Shown: piece after piece, positions 28,093-36,276 of the stretch
How positions within the stretch are numbered: the first letter of the stretch is position 1
Layout: every line of letters begins with the position of its first letter
Assembly (NCBI RefSeq): GCF_913773735.1
Contig: NZ_CAJYEB010000040.1
Coordinates: 1 to 64,000 of the forward strand
Direction: 5' to 3'
DNA: 64,000 nt
Source: an uncultured Massilia sp.
GTDB lineage: Bacteria; Pseudomonadota; Gammaproteobacteria; Burkholderiales; Burkholderiaceae_D
Translations under genes and position numbers: made by a program
Notes under the pieces: generated by a model
Told to the model about the DNA's origin: nothing
Seen by the model: the letters and a program-made list of their open reading frames with translations, nothing else
Database searches by the model: none

Positions 28093-30504
28093 ATGACTCC
28101 CACCAAGCCCGTTGCATCCCGTCCTTCCTTCCTGCGTCCTTCGCTGATCGCCATCGCCGCGGCCACGCTGTGCGCCTCGCTGGCCCATGCGGAAGACGTC
28201 GCCGCCGTCGCCACGGCCGACGCGCCGGCGCCCGCCATCCAGGACACCACGCCCGCCGGCGCCATCGCCACCGTCGAGATCTCGACCCGCAAGACGCGCT
28301 CCTCGGTGGCGCTGTCCGGCACCGAGATCCAGAAGGTGCTGCCCGGCGTGAATCCGCTCAAGGCGCTGCAGGCGCTGCCGGGCGTGAGCTTCCAGACTGC
28401 GGACCCGTGGGGCAACAACGAGCAGAACCTGTCGCTGTTCGTGCACGGCTTCGGCGGCTCGCAGCTCGGCTACACGATGGACGGCGTGCCGCTCGGCGAC
28501 CAGCAGTACGGCAACTACAACGGCCTGGCGCCGCAGCGTGCGCTGACCAGCGAGAACGTGCGCAGCGTGGTGCTGGCCACCGGCGCCGGCGACCTGGGCA
28601 CGGCGTCGACCAGCAACCTGGGCGGCACCATCGAGACCTATTCGCGCGATCCGTCCGCCAACCGCAACGTCGACGTCCAGCAGACGCTGGGCAGCCACCA
28701 GGCCACCCGCACCTTCGTGCGCTACGACTCGGGCGACATCGGCGGCGGCAACAGCTTCTGGGTGTCGGCCCTGCACCACGAAGCCAAGGCCTGGGACTTC
28801 GACGGCCGCCAGAGCAACGACCAGTTCAATGCCAAGTTCGTGCACCAGGGCGACGCCGGCAAGCTGACCGTGTTCGTCGACTGGTCCGACAAGACCGAGC
28901 CGAACGAGGATTCGACGCTGCACAAGGCCGGCACGCCGTCGCCATACACCCGCCCGTTCCTGTACCCCGACTTCGCCGCGGCGCTGGCCTACCTGGGTCC
29001 GGACGGCTCGCCGCCGGCGTCCGCCAAGGAAAACTTCCGCAACTACTACAGCGACGCCCAGCGCACCGACAAGCTGGCCTACGCGAAGTACGACGCCTAC
29101 CTGAGCGATAACCTCACCTGGTCGAACCAGTACTACTTCCACCACAACGACGGCGTCGGCGTGGTCGCCGGTCCGATCAACCAGGCCGGCCTGCCGGCGC
29201 TGTTCAAGGTCTACCTGCCGAACCAGGACTTGAAAACCGTGTTCGGCAATTCCGGCTACGCCACCCGCACCACCGAGTACAGGATCAACCGCCAGGGCTG
29301 GCTGTCGAACCTGCGCTGGGAACTGGATGCGCACCGCATCCAGGCCGGCCTCTGGTTCGAGCACAACAACTCTGGCGCCTACCGCCGCTGGTACGCGCTG
29401 GACGTGAACCACCCCAGCACGCCGTACCAGCGCCCGTCGAATCCGATCATCACCCAGTACGGCAGCGACATCGACAACAAGGTCGTGCAGCTGTACCTGC
29501 AGGACGAGTGGAAGCTGCGTCCGGACCTCGTCGTGCAGGGCGGCTTCAAGTCCAGCCTGCAGTTCGCCGATGGCCGCTTCCCGGTGAACCAGCTGCCCGC
29601 GTCGATCGGCAACGGCTCGACGGGCCTGCCGGAAGGCCGGATCGACACGAAAAAATGGTTCCTGCCGCAGCTGGGCGCGCGCTGGGACGTCACCCCGTCG
29701 GACCAGCTGTTCGCCAACGTGCAGAAGAACCTGCGCCAGTTCGTGACCTACGGCGGCGGCGGCAATTCGCCGTGGAGCCTGTCGTCGCAGGCGGCGTTCG
29801 ACTATTTCAAGGCCACCGCGAAGCCGGAGACCTCGCTGACCTACGAACTGGGCCTGCGCGACTCGCGCAAGCTGGACCTCGGCGCGCTGACGGCCTTCGA
29901 CGGCCAGGTATCGGTCTACCACGTCGACTTCCACGACCGCCAGCTGGCGGTGAGCTCGAACCCGATCATCACCTCGTTCGCCGGCGGCACCACGATCCTG
30001 TCGAACGTGGGCGACGTCAAGACCGACGGCGTCGACCTGGCCGGCACCTTCCATTTCGGCCGCACGTTCTCGTTCTACGATGCGATCTCGTACAACCGCT
30101 CGAAGTACCAGGACAGCTATATGTCCGGCACCACCCTCGTCCCCACTGCCGGCAAGTCGGTGCCGAACTCGCCAGAGTGGATGAACAAGTTCGTCGCCAC
30201 GCTCAAGCCGGGCGCCGACGTCGAGGTGCAGCTGACCGGCGACTACGTCGGCAAGCGCTACGCCACCTATACCAACGACCTGTCCATCGCCGGCTACTTC
30301 CTGATGGGCCTGAACGTCTCGGGTAGACTGCCGGTACCGTCGGCCATCGGCGCGGTGAAGAACCTGCGCTGGTCGGTCGGCGTGACCAACCTGCTCGACC
30401 GCGAAGGCGCGCTGCAGCCGGTGGTCGGCCAGCCGAGCGGCAGCTACGCGACCTACCCGATCGCGCCGCGCATGGGTTTCATCACGTTGAAAGCGGATAT
30501 CTGA
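28093..30504 (+). CDS. TonB-dependent outer-membrane receptor
   Basis: An 803-residue receptor. A Sec signal (SLIAIAAATLCASLAHA) is followed by a plug domain (~60-180, VEISTRKTRSSVALSGTEIQKVLPGVNPLKALQALPGVSF and FVHGFGGSQLGYTMDGVPLG) and a 22-strand barrel (~190-803). The final strand, YPIAPRMGFITLKADI, does not have the usual terminal aromatic but otherwise fits. The substrate is not known. The stop overlaps the start of the downstream GDPD gene by one base (TGATG), so the pair likely imports or processes the same phosphorus- or glycerol-containing compound. Confidence 0.9.
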   Translation: MTPTKPVASRPSFLRPSLIAIAAATLCASLAHAEDVAAVATADAPAPAIQDTTPAGAIATVEISTRKTRSSVALSGTEIQKVLPGVNPLKALQALPGVSFQTADPWGNNEQNLSLFVHGFGGSQLGYTMDGVPLGDQQYGNYNGLAPQRALTSENVRSVVLATGAGDLGTASTSNLGGTIETYSRDPSANRNVDVQQTLGSHQATRTFVRYDSGDIGGGNSFWVSALHHEAKAWDFDGRQSNDQFNAKFVHQGDAGKLTVFVDWSDKTEPNEDSTLHKAGTPSPYTRPFLYPDFAAALAYLGPDGSPPASAKENFRNYYSDAQRTDKLAYAKYDAYLSDNLTWSNQYYFHHNDGVGVVAGPINQAGLPALFKVYLPNQDLKTVFGNSGYATRTTEYRINRQGWLSNLRWELDAHRIQAGLWFEHNNSGAYRRWYALDVNHPSTPYQRPSNPIITQYGSDIDNKVVQLYLQDEWKLRPDLVVQGGFKSSLQFADGRFPVNQLPASIGNGSTGLPEGRIDTKKWFLPQLGARWDVTPSDQLFANVQKNLRQFVTYGGGGNSPWSLSSQAAFDYFKATAKPETSLTYELGLRDSRKLDLGALTAFDGQVSVYHVDFHDRQLAVSSNPIITSFAGGTTILSNVGDVKTDGVDLAGTFHFGRTFSFYDAISYNRSKYQDSYMSGTTLVPTAGKSVPNSPEWMNKFVATLKPGADVEVQLTGDYVGKRYATYTNDLSIAGYFLMGLNVSGRLPVPSAIGAVKNLRWSVGVTNLLDREGALQPVVGQPSGSYATYPIAPRMGFITLKADI

Positions 30505-31652
30505 TGACGCACACGATCCTCCTGCCGGCCCCCGGGCGCCGGCGCTTCCTGCAAGGCGCCGGGGCCGGCGCCGCCCTGTCGCTGCTGCCGCCCCTGGCCC
30601 TGGCGCAGGCCACGCGCCTCGATCCCGCATCGAAGCCGACCCTGTACGCGCACCGCGGCGCCAGCGCGCTGCGACCCGAGCACACGCTGGCCGCGTATGC
30701 GAAGGCGATCGCCGACGGCGCCGACTTCATCGAGCCGGACCTGGTCTGCACCAGGGATGGCGTGCTGGTCGCGCGCCACGAGACGGCGATCACCGACACC
30801 ACCGACGTCGCCCGCCGCGCCGAGTTCGCGTCGCGCAAGACCCGCAAGACCATCGACGGCGAGGCGCACGAGGGGTGGTTCGTGTCCGACTTCACGCTGG
30901 CCGAACTGAAGACGCTGCGCGCCGTCGAGCGCCTGCCGGCGATGCGCGGCACGCGCTACGACGGCCAGTTCCAGGTGCCGACCTTCGAGGAAGTCATCGA
31001 CTTCGTCGCCGCGGAAAGCGCCGCGCGCGGGCGCGTCATCGGCATCATCCCGGAACTGAAGCACGCGACCTGGTTCGCCGCCGCCGGCCTGCCGCTCGAG
31101 GACCGCTTCGTGTCGACGCTGAAGGCGCACGACTACACGCGGCGCGCGCCGGTGACGGTGCAGTCGTTCGAGACCGCCAACCTGCAGGCCCTGCGCAAGA
31201 CGCTCGGCAAGCGCGACGCCACCAACGTGCGCCTGGCCCAGCTCGTGGTGGCCGGCGGCGACTACGACAGGCTGCGGCCGGCCGACGTCGCGGCCGCCGG
31301 CGGCAAACTGACCTACGGCGACATGGTCACGGCGCGCGGCCTGCGCGACATCGCCGCCTACGCCGACGTGGTGGCGCCGAACACGCGCGCCGTGATCCCG
31401 CTGGGCAAGGACGAACGCCTGCTGGCGCCGACGACGCTGGTGGCGGACGCGCACCGGGCCGGCCTGCAAGTCGTCGTCTGGACCTTCCGCCCCGAAAACG
31501 CCTTCCTGGCCGCCGACTTCCGCAGCGACGCCGGCCCGGCGGCCCGCCACGACGCCGGCTCGATCGCCGAAATCCGCCGCTACCTCGCCACCGGCATCGA
31601 CGGCCTGTTCTCCGACGACACCGCACTGGCCCGCACCGCCATCGACGGCTGA
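30504..31652 (+). CDS. Glycerophosphodiester phosphodiesterase (GlpQ-like), Tat-exported
   Basis: A 382-residue periplasmic enzyme that cleaves glycerophosphodiesters to glycerol-3-phosphate and an alcohol. The N-terminus PGRRRFLQGAGAGAALSLL is a twin-arginine signal (RRRFLQG). The GDPD core starts with YAHRGASALRPEHTLAAYAKAIADGADFIEPDLV, which holds the catalytic HRG and the metal-binding E-x-D, followed by the ARHET His. PELKHA adds another metal ligand. Its length matches periplasmic GlpQ. It is translationally coupled to the TonB receptor, which suggests a scavenging system for phospholipid head-group diesters. Confidence 0.9.
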   Translation: MTHTILLPAPGRRRFLQGAGAGAALSLLPPLALAQATRLDPASKPTLYAHRGASALRPEHTLAAYAKAIADGADFIEPDLVCTRDGVLVARHETAITDTTDVARRAEFASRKTRKTIDGEAHEGWFVSDFTLAELKTLRAVERLPAMRGTRYDGQFQVPTFEEVIDFVAAESAARGRVIGIIPELKHATWFAAAGLPLEDRFVSTLKAHDYTRRAPVTVQSFETANLQALRKTLGKRDATNVRLAQLVVAGGDYDRLRPADVAAAGGKLTYGDMVTARGLRDIAAYADVVAPNTRAVIPLGKDERLLAPTTLVADAHRAGLQVVVWTFRPENAFLAADFRSDAGPAARHDAGSIAEIRRYLATGIDGLFSDDTALARTAIDG

Positions 31653-31660
31653 CCCAGCGC

Positions 31661-31758
31661 AAACCGGGGTCAGAGCCGGGGTCAGAGTAAAATTTTTGGA
31701 AATATCTTTGTAGCCATTTCCAAAAACCGGGCTCTGACCCCGGCTCTGACCCCGGTTT
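31661..31758. repeat. Long GGGGTCAGAG-type inverted repeat
   Basis: Perfect 27-base arms (31661-31687 and 31732-31758), each with the unit GGGGTCAGAGCC present twice, flank a 44-base centre that pairs again (TTTTTGGAAAT / ATTTCCAAAAA). The whole 98 bases fold into one long hairpin between the GDPD and HAD genes. It ends only 17 bases before the HAD start. Similar elements are known as dispersed repeats in this bacterial family, likely mobilised by REP-associated transposases. It could also stop transcription from the GDPD gene. Confidence 0.88.
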
Positions 31759-31775
31759 GATGATGGTCATGCGAC

Positions 31776-32402
31776 ATGCTTTATCGACTCGTTATTTTTG
31801 ATTTCGACGGCACGCTGGCCGATTCTTTTCCGTTCTTTCTCGGCGTGTTCAATATCATTGCCGACCGGCACGGTTTCCGGCGCATCGATACGTCGCGCGC
31901 GCATGCGTTTCGCCACTACGACACGCGCAGGATGATGCGGCACGTCGGCATGCCCGCCTGGAAGCTGCCGCTCGCATCGAAAGATTTCATCGGCATGATG
32001 CAGGACGGCGCCCATCGCATCGCGCTATTCGACGGCATCGCCCAAACCCTGCGGCACCTGCATGCGCGCGGCGTGCGGCTGGCCGTGGTGTCGTCGAATT
32101 CCGAGCACAACGTGCGCACGATCCTCGGGCCGGAACTGGCCGGCCTGATGCGCCAGTTCGAATGCGGGATGTCGATCTTCGGCAAGGCCAGCCGGATCCG
32201 CGCCGTGCTGCGCGACCAGCACACGGCCGCGGCGCAGGCGCTCTACGTCGGCGACCAGGCCACCGACGCGCAGGCCGCGCGCAAGGCCGGGGTCGCGTTC
32301 GGCGCCGTCCACTGGGGCTATGCGGCCATCGAGGCGCTGCGCCTCGAGCGCTGCGCCGCCGAGTTCGTCACGCCGGCGGATCTGCAGGCCATCGCACCGT
32401 AG
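31776..32402 (+). CDS. HAD-superfamily phosphatase (HAD_2 type)
   Basis: A 208-residue haloacid-dehalogenase-like hydrolase, probably a phosphatase of the phosphoglycolate/pyrophosphatase type. Motif I is FDFDGTLADS with the nucleophilic Asp near residue 9, motif II is VVSSNS, the Lys of motif III is in FGKASRI, and motif IV is VGDQATDAQAARKAG. The helical cap follows motif I (HAFRHYDTRRMMRHVGMPAW). No ribosome site is visible before the ATG, which lies just after the long repeat. Its substrate cannot be inferred. Confidence 0.85.
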   Translation: MLYRLVIFDFDGTLADSFPFFLGVFNIIADRHGFRRIDTSRAHAFRHYDTRRMMRHVGMPAWKLPLASKDFIGMMQDGAHRIALFDGIAQTLRHLHARGVRLAVVSSNSEHNVRTILGPELAGLMRQFECGMSIFGKASRIRAVLRDQHTAAAQALYVGDQATDAQAARKAGVAFGAVHWGYAAIEALRLERCAAEFVTPADLQAIAP

Positions 32403-32439
32403 GGTGCCTACCTACGTAGCATCCCGTAGCGCGTCCTCC

Positions 32440-32468
32440 TTGAAGGAAAATACTTCGCATGCTAAACT
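32440..32468 (+). promoter_or_regulatory. Predicted promoter of the MarR-efflux operon
   Basis: TTGAAG (32440-32445) and TAAACT (32463-32468), spaced 17 bases, give -35 and -10 matches of four of six each. The -10 lies within the palindrome at 32461-32473, so a repressor there would block transcription. Pattern match only. Confidence 0.4.
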
Positions 32469-32473
32469 TTAGC
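32461..32473. promoter_or_regulatory. Palindrome, candidate MarR operator
   Basis: GCTAAACTTTAGC is a perfect inverted repeat with six-base arms around one base, 43 bases before the marR-like start. Size and TTAGC/GCTAA arms suit a MarR-family dimer. It probably gives autoregulation of the regulator and the efflux genes. Confidence 0.5.
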
Positions 32474-32516
32474 TTATAAACAGTGATTAAGCCAATATTT
32501 ACGCAGCGAAGTTTCC

Positions 32517-32984
32517 ATGCCCCTTTCCGACCAGACCCTGAGCAGCCTGACGGCCGCCCTCACCCAAGCCTCGCGCGCCTACCGCGCCGCCGCCGACAAG
32601 GTCGCGGCCGATTTCGGCCTGTCGCAGGCCACCGGCCTGCCGGTGCTCGTCATCAGCCGCTTCGGCGGGAACGGCGTGCGCCCGGGCGTGCTGGCCGAGA
32701 CGCTCGGCCTGGAGGCCTCGTCGCTGGTGCGCGTCGTCGACCACCTGATCGATTCGAAGCTGGTCGAGCGCCATGACGACCCGCAGGACCGCCGCGCCAA
32801 AATCCTGCGCCTGACGCCGGAAGGCGACCGGGCCGCCGACCGGATGAACGAGGCGCTGACGCCGTTCCGCCGCAAGCTGTTCGGGGCGTTCGAGCCGGCC
32901 GACGTGGAAGGCTGCCTGCGCGTGCTGGCCGGGCTGCCGGCCGCGATCCTCGCCGTCCAGGGCCAGGCCGACGACGCCAAATAA
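32517..32984 (+). CDS. MarR-family transcriptional regulator
   Basis: A 155-residue regulator with the winged-helix MarR domain (~30-135): RPGVLAETLGLEASSLVRVVDHLIDSKLVERHDDPQDRRAKILRLTPEGD, where DxRAK is the beta-wing. It is the first gene of the operon, with only two bases to the FUSC gene. It likely represses the efflux genes and is released by a phenolic or aromatic acid. Its candidate operator is the palindrome 32461-32473. Confidence 0.9.
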   Translation: MPLSDQTLSSLTAALTQASRAYRAAADKVAADFGLSQATGLPVLVISRFGGNGVRPGVLAETLGLEASSLVRVVDHLIDSKLVERHDDPQDRRAKILRLTPEGDRAADRMNEALTPFRRKLFGAFEPADVEGCLRVLAGLPAAILAVQGQADDAK

Positions 32985-32986
32985 GC

Positions 32987-35050
32987 ATGAAACTCGCTTC
33001 CCGCGCGGAGGTCCTGTTCTCCGTAAAGTCTTTCGCGGCAGCGATGCTCTCGGTCTACCTATCGATGCGCATCGGCCTGCCGCGCCCGTTCTGGGCGATG
33101 ATGACCGCCTACATCGTCTCGGCGCCCTTCGCCGGGCCGACCCGTTCGAAGGGCGTGTACCGCGCCCTCGGCACCCTGCTGGGCGCGGTGGTCGTCACCT
33201 TCCTGGTGCCGCGCCTGGTCAACGCGCCCGAGCTGCTGTCGCTGGCGCTGGCCCTGTGGATCGGCGGCTGCCTGTACTTCTCGCTGCTCGACCGCACCCC
33301 GCGCTCCTACATGCTGATGCTGGCCGGGTACACGGCCGGCCTGATCGCCTTCCCCGCCGTCAGCGAACCGCAGGCGATCTTCGACATCGCCCTGGCGCGC
33401 GTGGAGGAAATCACGCTCGGCATGACCTGCGCGACCCTCGTGCACAGCCTGGTGCTGCCGCAGAGCTTCGGCCCGGTGCTGCTGGCGCGCCTGGACCATG
33501 CGGTGCGCGACGCCCAGCACTGGATCCGCGACGCGCTCAACCCGGCCGGCGACAAGCGCGCCGCCGCCGAGCGCCGCAAGCTGGCCGGCGACATCACCGA
33601 GCTGCGCCTGATGACCACCCACCTGCCGTTCGACACCTCGCACCTGCGCTGGACCGAGAAGGCCGTCAACGCCCTGCAGGAGCGCCTGGCCAGCTTCGTG
33701 CCGGTGGTCTCCGGCGTCGAGGACCGCCTGGCGGCGCTGCGCGAGCTGGGCGCCGATGCCGTGTCGGAGCGCTGGAGCGGCCTGCTGGCGCGCGTCGGCC
33801 ACCTCACCGATGCCCCCAAGGGCAGCGCGCTGGACGCGCAGGGCGCGCGGCTGCGCAGCGAGATCGACGCGCTGGCGCCGGCCGTCAGCCGCGACCTCGG
33901 CTGGATCGGCCTGGTCGAGCTGAACCTGGCCGCGCGCCTGCGCCGCCTGGTCGACATCTGCATCGAGACGCGCACGCTGCGCCACCACATCGACGCCGGC
34001 GTCGAGGGCCGGCTGGGCCGGCTGCCGGACGCGGTGCGCCAGCTGCCCGGCGTGCCCGTCAGCGCGCTGCACCAGGACCGCGGCATGGCCCTGCTGTCGG
34101 CCTTCGCCGCCGTGTTCGCGACGCTGGCCTGCTGCGCCATCTGGATCCTGACCGCCTGGCCGTCCGGCGCCGCCGCGCCGATGATGGCGGCCGTGCTGTG
34201 CTGCTTCTTCGCGGCCCAGGACGATCCGCTGCCCTTCATCAAGGGCTTCCTGAACTACACGGTCTATTCGATCCCGCTGTCGGCCGTCTACCTGCTGGTG
34301 CTGCTGCCGGCCGTGCACAATTTCGAGAGCCTGGTGCTGGTGTGCGCCCCGGCGTTCCTGGTGATGGGCGTGCTGGTGGCCCGGCCTTCGACGTTCGGCA
34401 GGGCGATGCCGTTCCTGTTCGGCATCTGCTTCACGCTGGCGCTGATCGACACGCACACGGCCGACCTGGTGTCGTTCGCCAACGGCATGACCGCGCAGCT
34501 CGTCGGCCTGGTGGCCGCGGCCGTCACCACCGCCGTGTTCCGCCGCGTCGGTGCCGGCTGGACCGCGCGCCGCCTGCTCAAGGCCGGCTGGAACGAGCTG
34601 GCGCGCCTGGGCGGCGGCGAGCGCGTGACGCTGGCCGAGTTCTCGGCGCGCATGGTCGACCGCGTCGGCCTGCTCACCCCGCGCCTGGCGCTGGCCGGCG
34701 CGCACCAGGACCTGCAGGCGGTCGACGCGCTGCGCGACCTGCGCGTGGGCCTGAACATGACGCTGCTGCAGGACGTGCGCCCGCAGCTCGGCCGCGGCGA
34801 AGCGGCCCTGAAGCCGCTGATGGACCTGCTGGCGCGCCATTTCGCCCGGCGGCCGCGCGTCGACCCGCAGGGCGAGGCGCAACTGCTGGACGCGATCGAC
34901 AACGCGCTGCGCGCGCTGTGCGACGGTACCCGCGACGACGCCCAGCGCGAAGCCCTGGCCGCCCTCACCGGCATGCGCCGCGACCTGTTCCCGCAGGCGG
35001 CCCCCTACCAACCCTCCCGCACCACTGACATCCACGAGGAGATCCGATGA
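32987..35050 (+). CDS. FUSC-family inner-membrane efflux protein (AaeB-like)
   Basis: A 687-residue membrane protein of the fusaric-acid-resistance/aromatic-acid-efflux family. It has two blocks of hydrophobic helices (~10-165 and ~370-510), each followed by a long cytoplasmic helical region (FLVPRLVNAPELLSLALALWIGG; AAAPMMAAVLCCFFAAQDDPLPF). The FUSC signature stretch is in the first block (RIGLPRPFWAMMTAYIVSAPFAGPTRSKGVYRALGTLLGA). It ends overlapping the DUF1656 start (ATGA). With the AaeA-like adaptor and an outer-membrane channel it should form a tripartite pump for aromatic carboxylates. Confidence 0.9.
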   Translation: MKLASRAEVLFSVKSFAAAMLSVYLSMRIGLPRPFWAMMTAYIVSAPFAGPTRSKGVYRALGTLLGAVVVTFLVPRLVNAPELLSLALALWIGGCLYFSLLDRTPRSYMLMLAGYTAGLIAFPAVSEPQAIFDIALARVEEITLGMTCATLVHSLVLPQSFGPVLLARLDHAVRDAQHWIRDALNPAGDKRAAAERRKLAGDITELRLMTTHLPFDTSHLRWTEKAVNALQERLASFVPVVSGVEDRLAALRELGADAVSERWSGLLARVGHLTDAPKGSALDAQGARLRSEIDALAPAVSRDLGWIGLVELNLAARLRRLVDICIETRTLRHHIDAGVEGRLGRLPDAVRQLPGVPVSALHQDRGMALLSAFAAVFATLACCAIWILTAWPSGAAAPMMAAVLCCFFAAQDDPLPFIKGFLNYTVYSIPLSAVYLLVLLPAVHNFESLVLVCAPAFLVMGVLVARPSTFGRAMPFLFGICFTLALIDTHTADLVSFANGMTAQLVGLVAAAVTTAVFRRVGAGWTARRLLKAGWNELARLGGGERVTLAEFSARMVDRVGLLTPRLALAGAHQDLQAVDALRDLRVGLNMTLLQDVRPQLGRGEAALKPLMDLLARHFARRPRVDPQGEAQLLDAIDNALRALCDGTRDDAQREALAALTGMRRDLFPQAAPYQPSRTTDIHEEIR

Positions 35051-35253
35051 TCGGCGAAGTCAGCATCTACGGCCTGTTCGTTCCTCCCCTGCTGCTGCTC
35101 GTGCTGGCGGCGCTGGCGGTATCGCGGCTGCTGAACCTGGTCCTGGCCAGGACCGGCTTCTACCGCCTGGTCTGGCACCCGGCCCTGTTCGACCTTTCCC
35201 TGTTCGTCATCGTGCTCGGCGCACTGACCTATTTCACACGCAATCTGTCCTGA
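35047..35253 (+). CDS. DUF1656 small membrane protein (AaeX-like)
   Basis: A 68-residue protein with two membrane segments (FVPPLLLLVLAALAVSRLLNLVL and LFDLSLFVIVLGALTYF) and the conserved YGLFVPPLL start. DUF1656 proteins are always found between FUSC and HlyD genes; their role in pump assembly is not established. It overlaps the upstream gene by four bases and is followed after nine bases by the adaptor. Confidence 0.88.
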   Translation: MIGEVSIYGLFVPPLLLLVLAALAVSRLLNLVLARTGFYRLVWHPALFDLSLFVIVLGALTYFTRNLS

Positions 35254-35262
35254 GTTCCTGAG

Positions 35263-36267
35263 ATGGCTATCAAATTTTCCTTGCCGGCGCTGGGCCGGAT
35301 CGGCATCACCCTCCTCGCCGCCGCGGGCGCGGCCTATGCTGGCTGGCAGATGTGGCGCCACTACGAAGTGGAACCCTGGACGCGCGACGGCCGCGTCAAG
35401 GCCTATGTGGTGCAGGTCGCGCCCGACGTCACCGGCCAGGTGGTCAAGGTCTACGTGCACGACAACCAGCAGGTCAAGGCGGGCGAGCCGCTGTTCGACA
35501 TCGACCGCGCCCGCTTCGAACTGGCGCTGCGCCAGGGCGAGGCGCAGGTGACGGCGGCCGAGGCGGCGCTGGCCCAGGCGCTGCGCGAGAACAAGCGCAA
35601 CACCCAGCTCGACGACCTGGTCTCGCAGGAGACGCGCGAGCAGGGCCAGACCCGCAGCGACCAGGCGCGCGCCGCGCTGGCCCAGGCGATCGTCAACCGC
35701 GACACGGCGAAGCTGAACCTGGAGCGCACCCGCGTGGTGTCGACCGTCGACGGCATCGTCACCAACCTGGACCTGCGCGAAGGCGCCTATGCCAGCGCGG
35801 CGCACCCGGTGATGGCCGTGGTCGACAGCAGCTCGTTCTACGTCGAAGGCTATTTCGAAGAGACCAAGCTGCCCGGCATCCAGGTCGGCGACCGCGTCGA
35901 CGTGACGCTGATGGGCACGCGCACGCCGATCAAGGGCCACGTCGAGAGCTTCGCCGAAGGCATCGCCGACCGCGACCGCAGCACCGGCGCCAACATGCTG
36001 CCGAACGTGAACCCGACCTTCAACTGGGTGCGCCTGGCCCAGCGCATCCCGGTGCGCATCGCGCTCGACCCGGTGCCGGCGAACGTGCGCCTCGTCGCCG
36101 GCCAGACCGCGACGGTCAAGGTGACCGGCGCGCCGGCACCCGCCGGCCCGGCGCCGACCGCCCCCGCCGCGCCGGCCACCCGGGCGGTGGCCGCCGCCAC
36201 GCCCGCGCCCATCGCCACCGTCGCCGCCGTTCCCGCGGCAAAACCGCCCGCGGCCACCACGCACTGA
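35263..36267 (+). CDS. HlyD/AaeA-like periplasmic adaptor
   Basis: A 334-residue membrane-fusion protein linking the inner-membrane pump to the outer-membrane channel. One N-terminal membrane anchor (LGRIGITLLAAAGAAYAGWQM), a biotinyl-lipoyl-like half (VAPDVTGQVVKVYVHDNQQVKAGEPLFDIDRARFELALRQGEAQV), a coiled-coil hairpin (~90-150), then the returning lipoyl half and beta-barrel (VVSTVDGIVTNLDLREGAYASA... FYVEGYFEETKL). The tail is Ala/Pro-rich. Confidence 0.9.
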   Translation: MAIKFSLPALGRIGITLLAAAGAAYAGWQMWRHYEVEPWTRDGRVKAYVVQVAPDVTGQVVKVYVHDNQQVKAGEPLFDIDRARFELALRQGEAQVTAAEAALAQALRENKRNTQLDDLVSQETREQGQTRSDQARAALAQAIVNRDTAKLNLERTRVVSTVDGIVTNLDLREGAYASAAHPVMAVVDSSSFYVEGYFEETKLPGIQVGDRVDVTLMGTRTPIKGHVESFAEGIADRDRSTGANMLPNVNPTFNWVRLAQRIPVRIALDPVPANVRLVAGQTATVKVTGAPAPAGPAPTAPAAPATRAVAAATPAPIATVAAVPAAKPPAATTH

Positions 36268-36276
36268 TCGCCCGCC

